64,000 nt of DNA from Pseudomaricurvus albidus (GCF_018863235.1 NZ_JAHKRS010000002.1:558001-622000); one strand, 5' to 3'. Shown: positions 38,080-48,067, counted from the first letter of the stretch. Notes: generated by a model from the sequence alone, not told the origin. Made by a program: numbers and translations.

Positions 38080-39114
38080 TTAAAATGCCTGCCCCAGCTT
38101 GATGTAAAATGCTGAGTTGTCATCTTCACCCACGGCATACTCGGCTTTTATCACCAGCCCCGCTTTGGGCTTGAGTAGATAGGTGATTCCGGCTCCACCT
38201 GAGGGGTATAAGTGCTCGCCTGTATCGCACTCGCTGAATGAATCATAAAGACAGCCTAAGCCGGCAAACACGGTTGCTCCCCAGCGTTCATGAATCTTCC
38301 AGCGCGCTTCCATATCCAGATGTGTGTAATTTTCATCGAGGTAGTTTCCGCGGGTATAGCCTCGCAGTTGCAGAGAAGAATAGCCGGATTCGGGAGCATC
38401 GTAAGTCCATCGTCCTTTGGCCTGCAGTGCAAAAACATGCCCCTCACCAAAGGGGAAATAGTATCGATAATCCCCCTGAATGACATCAAAGGACTCGTCA
38501 CCACCCAATGATTCCCGGTAGGCAATATTACTCAGAATAAAGTACTGTCCTTTTGTGGCATTGCGTACATCATCACGGTCATCAAACTCCAGTGCGAGGC
38601 CAATGCCGTTGGAGTCGAAACCGGTCAGTCCGATCTGCTCCATTAATCCATCCGCAATGCCTTCTGCGCCAATGGCGTAGTTCGATGAGACAGCCTGAAA
38701 TCCGAGGTACCAATTGGGAGCAAAAAGTCGGGAATAGCGGGCAAATATCCCCTTCAGGTTGTCTTCGGTTTTTACTGGCAGTCCGGTTCCCAGGTAATCA
38801 TCGTAATCGTTGTTAATCCTCCCTCCCGCAATACCGGCTTTGAGCTTATTGCGGTTGGCGTCCCAATATAGACTGGAGAATATTCCACCCGTATATGAGT
38901 CGGTGTTGCTGTAGTTGGCGAATGCGCCAATCATGGAGAAGTTGGATTGCGGATCCAATCTACTTAGGTGTCCAGTCATTAGCCCGCCTTTAAAGCCGAG
39001 CTTGGGGTCATTGCTGACAGTGGGAATAAGAACCCAGGGCGATTCCTGGGCAGTGATCATCGGGGACGTTAACAGAAAGCTCAATGTGGTAAGTGTTAAG
39101 GACACTTTATTCAT
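38080..39114 (-). CDS. Outer-membrane beta-barrel protein, surface antigen (BamA/D15-like barrel)
   Basis: The 344-residue protein has a signal peptide (LTLTTLSFLLTSPMITAQ) and then alternating amphipathic strands. It includes a VFALQAKGRWTYDAPESG-type segment with SSLQLRGYTRGNYLDEN, and a C-terminal Phe (FYIKLGQAF) as needed for outer-membrane insertion. There are no POTRA domains, so it resembles the stand-alone Bac_surface_Ag group. The cargo or function is unknown. Confidence 0.8.
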   Translation of the reverse strand: MNKVSLTLTTLSFLLTSPMITAQESPWVLIPTVSNDPKLGFKGGLMTGHLSRLDPQSNFSMIGAFANYSNTDSYTGGIFSSLYWDANRNKLKAGIAGGRINNDYDDYLGTGLPVKTEDNLKGIFARYSRLFAPNWYLGFQAVSSNYAIGAEGIADGLMEQIGLTGFDSNGIGLALEFDDRDDVRNATKGQYFILSNIAYRESLGGDESFDVIQGDYRYYFPFGEGHVFALQAKGRWTYDAPESGYSSLQLRGYTRGNYLDENYTHLDMEARWKIHERWGATVFAGLGCLYDSFSECDTGEHLYPSGGAGITYLLKPKAGLVIKAEYAVGEDDNSAFYIKLGQAF

Positions 39115-39153
39115 GGTGTTCTCAAAATAATGAATGATTATTCCCAGTCTAGC

Positions 39154-39753
39154 TCATCTTGAAGAATTGTTAAGTCGGTGAAGACTCACCTGATAGCGCA
39201 GAGGGCCGCCGGCATTGAAACTGTCAAAAGGATAGCAGGTGATCAGCTGCAGGGCATTCCTGTCGGATTCCAGCCGGAGAGGGCCTTGCCGTATATCCTG
39301 AATCTGTATTTGATGAATTTCATAGGTGTGCCATTGGCCTCGCTGGTCTTGCAGTTGGAGTTGGTTGCCGATCTGAAGCTTTTCCAGAAACGCGAAATGG
39401 GTGTCGCGATGGCCTCCAATAACGCTATTGCCCGGCGTGCCAGGCAGTGGGGTGCCAGCCAGATGTCCGGGGCCGAAAGCCAGGCTGTTGCCAGCCGCAC
39501 CTTCCAGGATATAAAGGTCTTCAGTGGTGTCATCGCTCTGATATTTCAGCCTGGCTACAGGCCAGGTATCAGCCCATGGCCAGGGACGAACAAGGTCTTG
39601 TTGCACAAGGGTTTGCTGCCAGGCGTCGGCGATCAACCATTGCGCCAGCACCGCTTTGCCGTAGAGGTAACCGGTATGACCATACAAGCTCCCCGCTGCC
39701 ATCAGCAGCAGGGTGGCGATGACCTTAAAACAGACTTGTTTGTTCAGCGTCAT
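39154..39753 (-). CDS. Class GN sortase
   Basis: This Gram-negative sortase (199 aa) is anchored by an N-terminal helix (VCFKVIATLLLMAAGSLYG). The catalytic residues are visible: His in GGHRDTHFAFLE, Cys in QLITCYPFDSF and Arg in GGPLRYQVSL. The start at 39753 overlaps the stop of the target gene by 4 bp (ATGA), so the two are coupled. Class GN sortases are encoded with a single dedicated VIT/VWA substrate, as here. The cleavage product and attachment acceptor in Gram-negatives are not established. Confidence 0.93.
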   Translation of the reverse strand: MTLNKQVCFKVIATLLLMAAGSLYGHTGYLYGKAVLAQWLIADAWQQTLVQQDLVRPWPWADTWPVARLKYQSDDTTEDLYILEGAAGNSLAFGPGHLAGTPLPGTPGNSVIGGHRDTHFAFLEKLQIGNQLQLQDQRGQWHTYEIHQIQIQDIRQGPLRLESDRNALQLITCYPFDSFNAGGPLRYQVSLHRLNNSSR

Positions 39754-42059
39754 AAGCAGGGCTCGAGGGTTGAAGACGGCTGCGGTTTGCGGGCGAGCAT
39801 TAGTAACAACAGCGCCATCAACAAACACACAGAAGCCATCAATAAGATGCCGTTTAACCCCAGTGCCGTCTGAGGATAGCTGTGAGCGCTTGTGCGTTGA
39901 ATGTGTGTGTTCAGGGTCTTGGTTTTAGCTTGTGCACTCAGGGAATGGCGGGAGGGTTTTTGGCCTTTTGCCAACAGGTTTGGAACCTCTTGCTGTTTCA
40001 GTGTTCCGTTTTCAGGGCGCGCGATGATCTGGTCTACTGCAACAAAACTGGTGTAAGGGCTCATCAGCTGATGGGCGAGTGCTACCTTTAAAACCTGTGG
40101 TTTGATATCGGCTTCCGAAATGCCTGCGTGTTTTTGATCCAGTAAATCGGATATTTTGTCCCGCGCCCACAGGCTGGCAATGCCTTTAGCAGAGCGTTTG
40201 TCGGTATGACTCTGTTTCGTGGGCAGGGTTATTGATTGTGACCATTGATGGCTGATCATCTTGCCAGAAAGTTTCACTTCACCTTGCAGGCCGTTTGGAG
40301 TGTCTGTGTCAGCTTTGGCTTTCAGTAATAAAGGCTGCCCGCGATACAGGTCGGGGTGCTTGCGTGGGTATGCTTCCACAGAAAGCCCTTCAGGCCACTC
40401 AATGTGAATGTCCCGTAAAACCGGTGATTCAAGTTGCTCGAACAGGGTAGACATCTTTTCAGACACTTCACGCAGGTCACCGATATGGGTAAAGGTTCCC
40501 CGGCCAAATTGAGCGCTTTTGCGCATAAAGTAACTGTTTGGCGCAGAGCCAATGCCCACCATAAACAGGCGGGCGTGATCCAATCGGGTTTCAATCAAGT
40601 GGAATAACGCACTTTCATTGCCGACGCTGCCGTCGGTAATGAAAACAATCTGCTTTAAATAAGTTTCGTCTGTAGTTTGTGACAGAACCGCGTTTAACGG
40701 TGCGTACATCTCAGTGCCACCGCCGGCCTCCAGGTTCTGGACGAAGGCTTGTGCTTTGCGAATATTGTCTGCTGTGGCAGGTTCAGAGGTTGGGCTGAAG
40801 TGTTGAAACGATGTATTGAATTCCACAATATTAAAGCGATCCTGGGACGACAGCGTCGATAGCGCCAGTTGCAAGCTGGCTTTGGCTTGCTCTATGGAGG
40901 TGCCCCCCATGGAGCCGGAGGTGTCGATAATAAACTGGACTTCTCTGGCGAGCTGCTCAGGGGCATGCAGAGGGCCGGACTTGCTGTGGTGCGGTGTCTG
41001 AGGCGGCAACAGCATTAATAACAGGTAGTCGCTGTTCCCACCTTCGTCTGATATGACCTGCTCAGTGAACAATGCTGCCTGAGGTGTTTTCTGCTGTACG
41101 GATTGCCAAGCAAGCACAAAGTCTCGATCCATAGGCGCCTGACCCGCGCTCAGCGAAATTTGATGTTCAGTACCATTTTTTTGAATAACGATGTCGTGGT
41201 AAGGGCTGTCAATACGAGCGAGCGGCAGTCCTGCATTCAGATCGATCTCAATGCTGACAGGATTGCGAATGGCGCCCTCGTCGGTGGTCTTCGATGTGGT
41301 CATGGGCGGGGTGATCTTGTCGGCATCCGGAACCTGATCTGTGGGTTTTGCCCAGCCCCATCCCTGAGTGTCGAGGCTCAAGGTCGTTTCTTCCGGTGCG
41401 CCGTCAGTGGGGGTGGACACAACACCGGGAATATACCGTGGGGTGATGGTCAGCGGTAAACGCAGTGAGAAGCGACCGTGATTGAAATCAACAGTTTGCC
41501 GGTAGCTTAAGGTGACTTCAATTTTTTCATGGGGGGCAATGTTGGCAACGGTTTGAGAAAATACATTCGGGCGCTGTTGTTCAACCAGGCTGGCGCGTTT
41601 ACCCGACTGCTTTGCCTGTTGGTACATCCTTTTTGCGGCCTGCTTTTCTTTGATTTCACCCTTGATCAGCCGATCTCCTATACGCATCGTCATGCCATTT
41701 ACCGCCGCGGTTTCTGGCAGTGGGAACACATAGCGACCTTCTACCCAGGTGTCGCTGGTGTTGTGGAAGGTTTGCACATAGGTGGTGGTGGCGATCATGC
41801 CTGTAATGGTCAGCTGGACTCGGGTACTGAGCAGAGGCGCGCCCAACACTTCTCCCCCGTCACCGCGGAACTCCATCTGCCCACTGTTGGTTTGTTCCGT
41901 AGTTGTGGATTCAATGGGTGTCAGGTTGGCGCTGGCCGGCTGAAAACCGGCCAGGCAGAACACACACCACAGTGCGCTTATCCAAATCGGTAAACGAGAT
42001 CGTTGAAGGGGGTAAGAATCCTTCATCAATTGGGTATGGGGGCCAGCTCTGCCAGACAT
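39750..42059 (-). CDS. Sortase target protein with VIT and VWA domains
   Basis: The 769-residue exported protein (signal ISALWCVFCLAGFQPASA) has a VIT domain at about residues 50-180 and a von Willebrand A domain from about 370, with the MIDAS motif DTSGSMGG. Its C-terminal sorting region reads SYPQTALGL, then a membrane helix and the charged tail ARKPQP. The pentapeptide YPQTA replaces the classical LPxTG. The start at 42059 has AGGAG 7 nt upstream. A piece of this gene (41607-41881) occurs again at 48838-49112. Confidence 0.93.
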   Translation of the reverse strand: MSGRAGPHTQLMKDSYPLQRSRLPIWISALWCVFCLAGFQPASANLTPIESTTTEQTNSGQMEFRGDGGEVLGAPLLSTRVQLTITGMIATTTYVQTFHNTSDTWVEGRYVFPLPETAAVNGMTMRIGDRLIKGEIKEKQAAKRMYQQAKQSGKRASLVEQQRPNVFSQTVANIAPHEKIEVTLSYRQTVDFNHGRFSLRLPLTITPRYIPGVVSTPTDGAPEETTLSLDTQGWGWAKPTDQVPDADKITPPMTTSKTTDEGAIRNPVSIEIDLNAGLPLARIDSPYHDIVIQKNGTEHQISLSAGQAPMDRDFVLAWQSVQQKTPQAALFTEQVISDEGGNSDYLLLMLLPPQTPHHSKSGPLHAPEQLAREVQFIIDTSGSMGGTSIEQAKASLQLALSTLSSQDRFNIVEFNTSFQHFSPTSEPATADNIRKAQAFVQNLEAGGGTEMYAPLNAVLSQTTDETYLKQIVFITDGSVGNESALFHLIETRLDHARLFMVGIGSAPNSYFMRKSAQFGRGTFTHIGDLREVSEKMSTLFEQLESPVLRDIHIEWPEGLSVEAYPRKHPDLYRGQPLLLKAKADTDTPNGLQGEVKLSGKMISHQWSQSITLPTKQSHTDKRSAKGIASLWARDKISDLLDQKHAGISEADIKPQVLKVALAHQLMSPYTSFVAVDQIIARPENGTLKQQEVPNLLAKGQKPSRHSLSAQAKTKTLNTHIQRTSAHSYPQTALGLNGILLMASVCLLMALLLLMLARKPQPSSTLEPCL

Positions 42060-42200
42060 GGTGCAACTCCTGTTTTGTGTTTACCGTCTATTAAATCGTC
42101 GAAGAAGGGCAGGAAGCTGGAGGTTCCGGACATTGCGGCGATCAATTGTGACGAATTATGGCGCCGTCCATGTGAAGGGAACTGTTCAGTCTGGATAACT

Positions 42201-42638
42201 TCATTTTCGGGAGTTTAGTGGACGGGGAGGCACCCAAATCCAGCTGGCCAGAACCAGACCGGCAAACAGGGTGTAGCCGGCGATAAACACCCATTCGGGC
42301 AACTGATAGTAGAGGATCTGGCTCAGCCAATGGGAGATAAAGCTGCCGGAATACACGGCATCTCCGGCCTGTTCGCGCAGGGCCATCTCCCAGGTGGTGA
42401 GCGGGCAGATGGCCCCGAACCAGGCCTGAACAACCACAACTCCGATTGCAATCAAATGCGCCCAGCGAAACCAGGGGTTGCGCACCCAGGGCCATTTCCG
42501 GGGTTTACCAGCCAGAATCAAAATCAACCCAACAACCACGAACGCGACAAACAGGGTGTGAACGACAAGGAGGGCATCTGCCGCTATCAGGAGCAGTTTG
42601 GAAGCTTGGGATGAGGTGAGCATCGAGGTATCGGCCAT
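42201..42638 (-). CDS. Small polytopic membrane protein, DUF2784 family
   Basis: The 145-residue protein has four predicted membrane helices (about 16-40, 58-78, 100-118, 118-138). It includes the DUF2784 features DALLVVHTLFVAFVVVG, NPWFRWAHL and CPLTTWE. The function is unknown. It lies upstream of the sortase pair on the same strand. Its 5' part and leader (42575-42749) occur again, rearranged, at 49105-49264. Confidence 0.85.
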   Translation of the reverse strand: MADTSMLTSSQASKLLLIAADALLVVHTLFVAFVVVGLILILAGKPRKWPWVRNPWFRWAHLIAIGVVVVQAWFGAICPLTTWEMALREQAGDAVYSGSFISHWLSQILYYQLPEWVFIAGYTLFAGLVLASWIWVPPRPLNSRK

Positions 42639-42968
42639 GATGTAAATACTCGCTCTTGTGGCGGCATAAAGGCAAGGAATACAAAATGGGATGTCGGGCT
42701 CTGTAAGTAGCCTAAAAGCATAAAAATAGAGTTGAGTCGGATGCTCTAATGTTCAGGTACCCATAAGTTGGCCAGTGATTGGTACCATAGTTTGGCCGAA
42801 AGTCTGAAGATGACCCATGGCCGACGGTCAGAAATACCCTCTCTATCTGTGTAGGATGTTCTTTAATCAGAATGAGTAGCCATTGACTAACAGGTTTTAG
42901 CTAAGACTCTATTTTCTTAGAGCTATTTAATTGTTTTCAAATTAAAACACTGACAAGCAAAAGGAAAG
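42639..42968. other. Intergenic region holding a 16-bp tRNA fragment; left edge of accessory block
   Basis: No gene is present. GAGTCGGATGCTCTAA at 42734-42749 is identical to 59825-59840 inside the tRNA gene. Just after it, two diverged direct repeats begin at 42756 and 42781 (ggtaccC-ata-gtttggcc type, 25 bp apart). The DUF2784 leader sequence ends at this tRNA fragment in both its copies, which marks a recombination boundary. Confidence 0.6.
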
Positions 42969-43586
42969 TTACTTGGGCTTTGCCGAGTAAGTTTCTAGTA
43001 GTTGCGTCATCATAAAAATAATATCAGTCAGTGATTTTGCACCTCGACGAGGCCCTTGATTGAGGCTCAGGATCAGACCGTAGTGGCCTTGTGTCAGCAA
43101 AATTTCACTGAGTCGGTGGCGTTCGCTGTCTGAGTTACCGATAGAAAGTCGTTTTAGAATCAAGGCTTGCCGACGGATCATATATTCGTCGTGTTTTGCT
43201 TCTATCTCCCGCAATTTCGGGCTTTCTAGAATCGATTGCAGAAGCAGGCTCAGCTTGCTATGAGAGCGGTAGACGGCTGCAATGCGGGAAAGAAAGGCGG
43301 TCATAAACGCGCTGTTTGTCATTTCTTCAAGCGGCCAGCTTTCGATTTCTTTGAATACTGCCTTGCTTTCACCCAGCCATTCCTGTGCCAGACTCTCTAG
43401 CAAAGCTTGTTTGTTGGGGTAATAACGGTAGATGGATCCAATAGAGATATTGAGGTGTTTGCTGACCGCAGCAGTACTGAACTTGTCGATACCTTCGGCT
43501 TCCAGAACATGAATGCTGGCTTCACGAATTTTTTGCTTGAGCTCTCGTGCTCTGGCTTGCTGAGGGGTTGAACGCTCTTTTGTCAT
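42969..43586 (-). CDS. TetR family regulator
   Basis: The 205-residue protein has an N-terminal TetR helix-turn-helix: FSTAAVSKHLNISIGSIYRYYPNKQALLESL, about residues 35-65. A helical ligand domain follows. It lies downstream of, and on the same strand as, the amidohydrolase and TonB-receptor genes, and probably controls them. The ligand is unknown. Confidence 0.9.
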   Translation of the reverse strand: MTKERSTPQQARARELKQKIREASIHVLEAEGIDKFSTAAVSKHLNISIGSIYRYYPNKQALLESLAQEWLGESKAVFKEIESWPLEEMTNSAFMTAFLSRIAAVYRSHSKLSLLLQSILESPKLREIEAKHDEYMIRRQALILKRLSIGNSDSERHRLSEILLTQGHYGLILSLNQGPRRGAKSLTDIIFMMTQLLETYSAKPK

Positions 43587-43749
43587 GAATTACCCGTGTC
43601 GGGAAGGTCATTGAGTGAGAGCGGAATTTAATCAATAACGTTGACGAGTGCAACCGCAAGTTTGGCGTGACTCTCAGGTTGTTAGAAACCTGAGAGTCTT
43701 GTGGATTTAAAGGAGATCTAAAGTCTTAGGGGTTTGGGATTGGCTGGAT

Positions 43750-45753
43750 TTAGTGTTGATAGACCTGTTTTCCGTCAAACCAAGTTTCCAGAACCTGCGT
43801 CTCAGATATCTTATCTGCTTTGCCACTGTTTGCCAGCTCGATAATATTTTGATCCAGGATTATTAAATCCGCTTTTTTACCTACTTCCAGGGAGCCCGTG
43901 ATACGGTCCTGATGCATGAGTCTGGCGCCGTTGATAGTGTAGGCCGCAATAGCTTCATCAATGCTCAGGTTTTCGTCCGGGTTGAATGATCCTTCGCCGG
44001 CATCACGGGTGATGGCGCGTTCCATATTAAGGAACGGTCGAGGGTCGTCGGTTTCCACCGGCGCGTCAGAACCTGCGACCACGGTGCCTCCGGCGTTAAT
44101 CAGGGACTTAGCCGGATAAAACTGCTGATAATAATAGCTATTGGGGTTGTACATATCCGCTTCAGACTCCACTTTCTCAATAAATGGGATCACCGAGCGA
44201 TCGTAGGCCTTGTTCTTAATCGCCCAGGCAAACGTAAAGACAACCGGAACATCCAGGTCGGCCAGTCGCGCAATGTCGTAGTCAGAAGCTTGCTGCACGT
44301 GTGCGAGACTGAACATGTTGTGATGATCGGTACGGTCAGTGTCTTTGACGGATGCAATGGCATCCAGTGCACTGCGCACAGCGCGATCACCAATAGCGTG
44401 GAAGTGTACGGAAAAATTGTCAGCATCTGCCAATTGAGTAAATTCTTGAGTGATTTTGTTTGGGTTAAACAGTTCACCCCGATTAAATTCACACTGGCTG
44501 GCGGAATAGTGATGCGTTTTCGAAAAGCTTTCCAGTTCGTTTGTGTTGTGGCTATCGAGTAACTTCCGGCCTTGTTTGCAATCTTCCGACAAGGGCTCTA
44601 CATAACCTGTCAGAGTGACTTCCTGTTGAGCTGGATTGAGTGCGTATAAGGGATGATGAAAATGCCGAAGCTGCGCCGCGTTGGGTGGCGTGGGAGGATT
44701 TTCCAGTGGATTGCCTTCCAGAACACCGTCGACCATGAATTTCAATGTGTCTGACTTTACGTTATCGACTGAGGCGTATTTATCACGGGTAGTCCGGGCA
44801 TCTTGCATCAAGGTATCCAGATCATAGCTGCCATCGCTTTTACGGTATTCCTTGGGCGCCAACAGTTGCGCAAGAGTAATGCGCAGTGATAGATCACCTT
44901 GCTGAATCAGGGAGTCGTAGAGCTTCTGATTGCCTGGCGTAATGGCGGCGTCCTGAATGGAGGTGATCCCCAGGCTGTTAAGGCGCTTGGGAATCTGTTC
45001 GCTGTGCTGGCTGATCAGATCAATGTCAGCGGTCAATATGGACGGGGCTTCCAGTACCTCGTAAACGTGTTCATTGATCGCTCCGTTGGGCTCGCCCTGT
45101 TTATCGACACCGACAAAGCTGGCTAAGTCGGAGAAATCTGACCGTAACGTCGCTGCGTTCAAGCCGATTGTCTTTCCGGCTGCGTTTTTGGCTCGGGACA
45201 ATCCCAGGCTGTTGGTGGCATTATGGTGTCCGTCGTTACCCAACATGATGACGGGATTGTCAGGTGCGGCGGCATCCAGTGCCTGTCGAATCGACGTAAA
45301 CTCCCCCTTGGGGTGATTGTTCTCTCCAAAGCTCCACTGGTGCACGACCAGCCAATTTCCTTTGGGAAGCTGGAAGCGTTGCTGGCAATCCTTGACGACC
45401 TCATAGAGTTGCTGGAGATCAACCGGGCGATTATTCAGGCTACAACTGTCATAGCTTACAATACCAACGGCATGAATGTGCGCGTCATGTAGACCAGGCA
45501 ACATCAGCTTATTTTGTAAATCAACAACCTTCGTGTCTTTTCCTATCCATGATTTGGTCGCAGTGTTATTACCCAGTGAGACGATCTGGCTGTCTTTGAC
45601 AGCCAGGGACTCGACAATATTTCTATCGGTGTCTGCGGTATAAATCTTGCCGTTGATAAAAACGGTGTCAGCCACGGATTGCGCCAGAACTGCACTGGCA
45701 GATAAGGACAGGGCAAGGGCCGATAGCGTAGATAAATAGTGTGTCAATTTCAC
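43750..45753 (-). CDS. Exported amidohydrolase of the YtcJ/Amidohydro_3 family
   Basis: This 667-residue metal-dependent hydrolase starts at GTG 45751-45753 with GGGAG upstream. It has a signal peptide (YLSTLSALALSLSASAVLAQ). Metal ligands appear in GLHDAHIHAV, HFHAIGDRAV and VAGSDAPVETDDPR. Its start is 4 bp after the TonB-receptor stop, so receptor and hydrolase form an operon. Import of a substrate through the receptor and periplasmic hydrolysis of an amide, ester or carbamate is a reasonable inference. The longer frame to 45846 overlaps the receptor gene and is rejected. Confidence 0.88.
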   Translation of the reverse strand: MKLTHYLSTLSALALSLSASAVLAQSVADTVFINGKIYTADTDRNIVESLAVKDSQIVSLGNNTATKSWIGKDTKVVDLQNKLMLPGLHDAHIHAVGIVSYDSCSLNNRPVDLQQLYEVVKDCQQRFQLPKGNWLVVHQWSFGENNHPKGEFTSIRQALDAAAPDNPVIMLGNDGHHNATNSLGLSRAKNAAGKTIGLNAATLRSDFSDLASFVGVDKQGEPNGAINEHVYEVLEAPSILTADIDLISQHSEQIPKRLNSLGITSIQDAAITPGNQKLYDSLIQQGDLSLRITLAQLLAPKEYRKSDGSYDLDTLMQDARTTRDKYASVDNVKSDTLKFMVDGVLEGNPLENPPTPPNAAQLRHFHHPLYALNPAQQEVTLTGYVEPLSEDCKQGRKLLDSHNTNELESFSKTHHYSASQCEFNRGELFNPNKITQEFTQLADADNFSVHFHAIGDRAVRSALDAIASVKDTDRTDHHNMFSLAHVQQASDYDIARLADLDVPVVFTFAWAIKNKAYDRSVIPFIEKVESEADMYNPNSYYYQQFYPAKSLINAGGTVVAGSDAPVETDDPRPFLNMERAITRDAGEGSFNPDENLSIDEAIAAYTINGARLMHQDRITGSLEVGKKADLIILDQNIIELANSGKADKISETQVLETWFDGKQVYQH

Positions 45754-45757
45754 GGTG

Positions 45758-48067
45758 TTACTCCCAGTTGTAATTGACTTCGACTTGCCAGCTTCGCGGA
45801 AGTCCTGGCATCTCGGAGAAGCTGCCGAGGTCATTGCCGGTGGCAATGGTCGGATATTTTTCGTTCAACAGGTTTTTCCCGGCCAGAGCAATTTCCCACT
45901 GATTGTCGAAAGAGAAAAGGGAAAGGCGTGCATTTAACAGCTCGTAACCGGATTGTCCGTAGGCTGCATAATGCAGGTCGGTGCCGAAGGATTCTCTGGG
46001 CGTGATGTCATCTCGCCAGCTGTAATTCAGTTGCACGGCTGCTGTCAGCGTGTTGGACAGATCTCTCTCATAGCGGGCTTGTAGGGTTGTACTCCACTCC
46101 GGTGCAAAGGAGCGCTGACGGCCTTCCAATTCACTGGCGACTCCGTTGGGATCAAGCGCCAAAGTATCGGAATCGGTCACCTCGGCGTTTAGCCAGGCCA
46201 CGCCTGCTTGCAGGCTCAGGCCTTCAATAGCCTGCGGATACCAGATGATGTCCAGTTCAGCACCGGTGTGTTCTGCATCACCAAGATTGCCCAGTTTGGT
46301 GAGCGAGGTGTTGGTAATGGAGCTGTTGATCTGAGTGAAGCCCTGAATGTCTCGGTAGTCGTAATAGTACACTGCACCATTGACGCGCAATGAATTCTCC
46401 AGCCAGTCAGTTTTGAAGCCGATTTCGTAGGCCCAGATGGTTTCTTCCTTATAAGGCTCCAGTTCCTCCGGACTAAACGCAAAACCACCGTAAAAACCAC
46501 CGGATTTAAAGCCTTTGGTGATTTTGGCATAGAGCATGGTGTTGTTGGTGGGCATCCAGTCCACGCCGATGTGGCCGGACCAGTTGGCTTTAAGGGTGTA
46601 GTCTTTGTTGACATTATTCAGGTAGTAGAACTGAACGAGATCATCGTAGTGAAAAGCGTCGTTCAACTGCTTGTCTTCGTCGGTATAACGCAGGGAACTG
46701 TGAAGTACCCACTGATTATTGATTTCATAATCCATCTGCGCGTAAGCAGACCAGGACTGGGTGATTTGCTCGAATCCGCGAATGGATTTACCGGGAAAGA
46801 TCAAATAGTTGTCTGACAGGTCCGCTATTTTGTGTTCTTTATCGCTGTCTTCTGAGTAGATCAACCCGGCTAGCCACGACAGCTTGCCAGTATCGTTTGA
46901 CGCAAGTCGGAATTCCTGAGACCAGGACTTGAGTTCTACGTCGGAGTCTTCGTGAAGGAAGGTTAGAGGCTCGCCATCGTAATCGTAGACTTGTTTGTTG
47001 TCGTATTTCAGATAAGTGCTGATGGAGGTGAAAGTGGTGGTTCCCAGATCCCAATCGACTTTCAGATTGGCCAATTGCCAGGCGTTATCCAGTTGATTGA
47101 TCGGGTTGGTTAATACACCGGAGCCGTCCGAACTTTGCTGGCTGGCCAGCAACCCACTATCACCGGGAGTGAGTACCCAGTTGTTGGTCAGATTGGATAG
47201 GGTCACACATCGATTGGCGTCCACCTTGCCTGCCAGTGCCGGCCCGCAAAAATCACCGGTTTGCCCATCGTACATGGCTTTGGCGACTGCCAGAGGTGTT
47301 TCCGAACGATCCTTGCCTCCTTCCACTTTAAACAGCACATCGACAGATTCGGTGGGTGCCCACAGCAGCTGGCCGCGAACGGAGGTGAAATCGCGATCGC
47401 CATATTCGTCATCGCCCGGAGTGGTCAGGCTGTCTTGCCAGCCGCCGCCTTGATCGCTCATTGCCGCCAATCGAAACGCAGTGGTTTCCGTCAATGCGCC
47501 GCCAATGGCTCCTTCAGCAGTGGTGCGTCCCCAGCGGCCGTAGGATAGAGAGATGGTTCCCCCCAGATCACTGTCGAGTTCAGGTTTTTTGGAGATGACT
47601 TTCACGGCACCGCCGCTGGTGTTGCGGCCATAGAGACCGCCTTGAGGGCCTTTAAGAACTTCAATCCGTTCCATATCAAACATGCCTATACCACCCAGAA
47701 TGTTGGAGGCGAGGTACTGCTCGTCATAGTAAATCGCGGCGGTTGGGGTGTTGTTGGCGTTGAAGTCAGAAAGGCCGACACCGCGAATGACCCAGGTAGG
47801 TTGTCCGGCACCGCGGTCATCAAACAGTTCGGCTCCGGCAATGTGCTCGGTCATGGATTGCAGGTTGGCTGCGTCCAGAGATTTCAGTTGATCCTCGTTG
47901 AAGGCCGACATGGCAATCGGTACATCTTGCATATTTTGGCCACGCTTTTGGGCGGTGACGACGATTTCCTCAATAGTAGGTGAAGCGGCATAAGCAGTGA
48001 CTGTTCCGTAGAGCGTGCAACTTAATGCGACAGACAATAAGGATTTTGGCAGGCCAGTGGTGTACAT
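45758..48067 (-). CDS. TonB-dependent receptor
   Basis: The 769-residue receptor has a signal peptide and the TonB box EEIVVTAQKR. The plug contains RIEVLKGPQGGLYGRNTSGGAVKVISKKPE, as in receptors linked to uptake of hydrophobic or aromatic compounds in marine bacteria. The barrel ends RSWQVEVNYNWE, which lacks a terminal aromatic; Trp is penultimate. It is the first gene of a unit with the amidohydrolase and perhaps the TetR gene. The substrate is unknown. Confidence 0.9.
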   Translation of the reverse strand: MYTTGLPKSLLSVALSCTLYGTVTAYAASPTIEEIVVTAQKRGQNMQDVPIAMSAFNEDQLKSLDAANLQSMTEHIAGAELFDDRGAGQPTWVIRGVGLSDFNANNTPTAAIYYDEQYLASNILGGIGMFDMERIEVLKGPQGGLYGRNTSGGAVKVISKKPELDSDLGGTISLSYGRWGRTTAEGAIGGALTETTAFRLAAMSDQGGGWQDSLTTPGDDEYGDRDFTSVRGQLLWAPTESVDVLFKVEGGKDRSETPLAVAKAMYDGQTGDFCGPALAGKVDANRCVTLSNLTNNWVLTPGDSGLLASQQSSDGSGVLTNPINQLDNAWQLANLKVDWDLGTTTFTSISTYLKYDNKQVYDYDGEPLTFLHEDSDVELKSWSQEFRLASNDTGKLSWLAGLIYSEDSDKEHKIADLSDNYLIFPGKSIRGFEQITQSWSAYAQMDYEINNQWVLHSSLRYTDEDKQLNDAFHYDDLVQFYYLNNVNKDYTLKANWSGHIGVDWMPTNNTMLYAKITKGFKSGGFYGGFAFSPEELEPYKEETIWAYEIGFKTDWLENSLRVNGAVYYYDYRDIQGFTQINSSITNTSLTKLGNLGDAEHTGAELDIIWYPQAIEGLSLQAGVAWLNAEVTDSDTLALDPNGVASELEGRQRSFAPEWSTTLQARYERDLSNTLTAAVQLNYSWRDDITPRESFGTDLHYAAYGQSGYELLNARLSLFSFDNQWEIALAGKNLLNEKYPTIATGNDLGSFSEMPGLPRSWQVEVNYNWE

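Noticed and set aside
41103-41993. Plus-strand frames opposite the sortase-target gene
   Set aside because: They are shadows of the strongly supported minus-strand gene.
45754-45846. N-terminal extension of the amidohydrolase
   Set aside because: It overlaps the TonB-receptor coding end and would bury the signal peptide; the GTG at 45753 has its own ribosome site.
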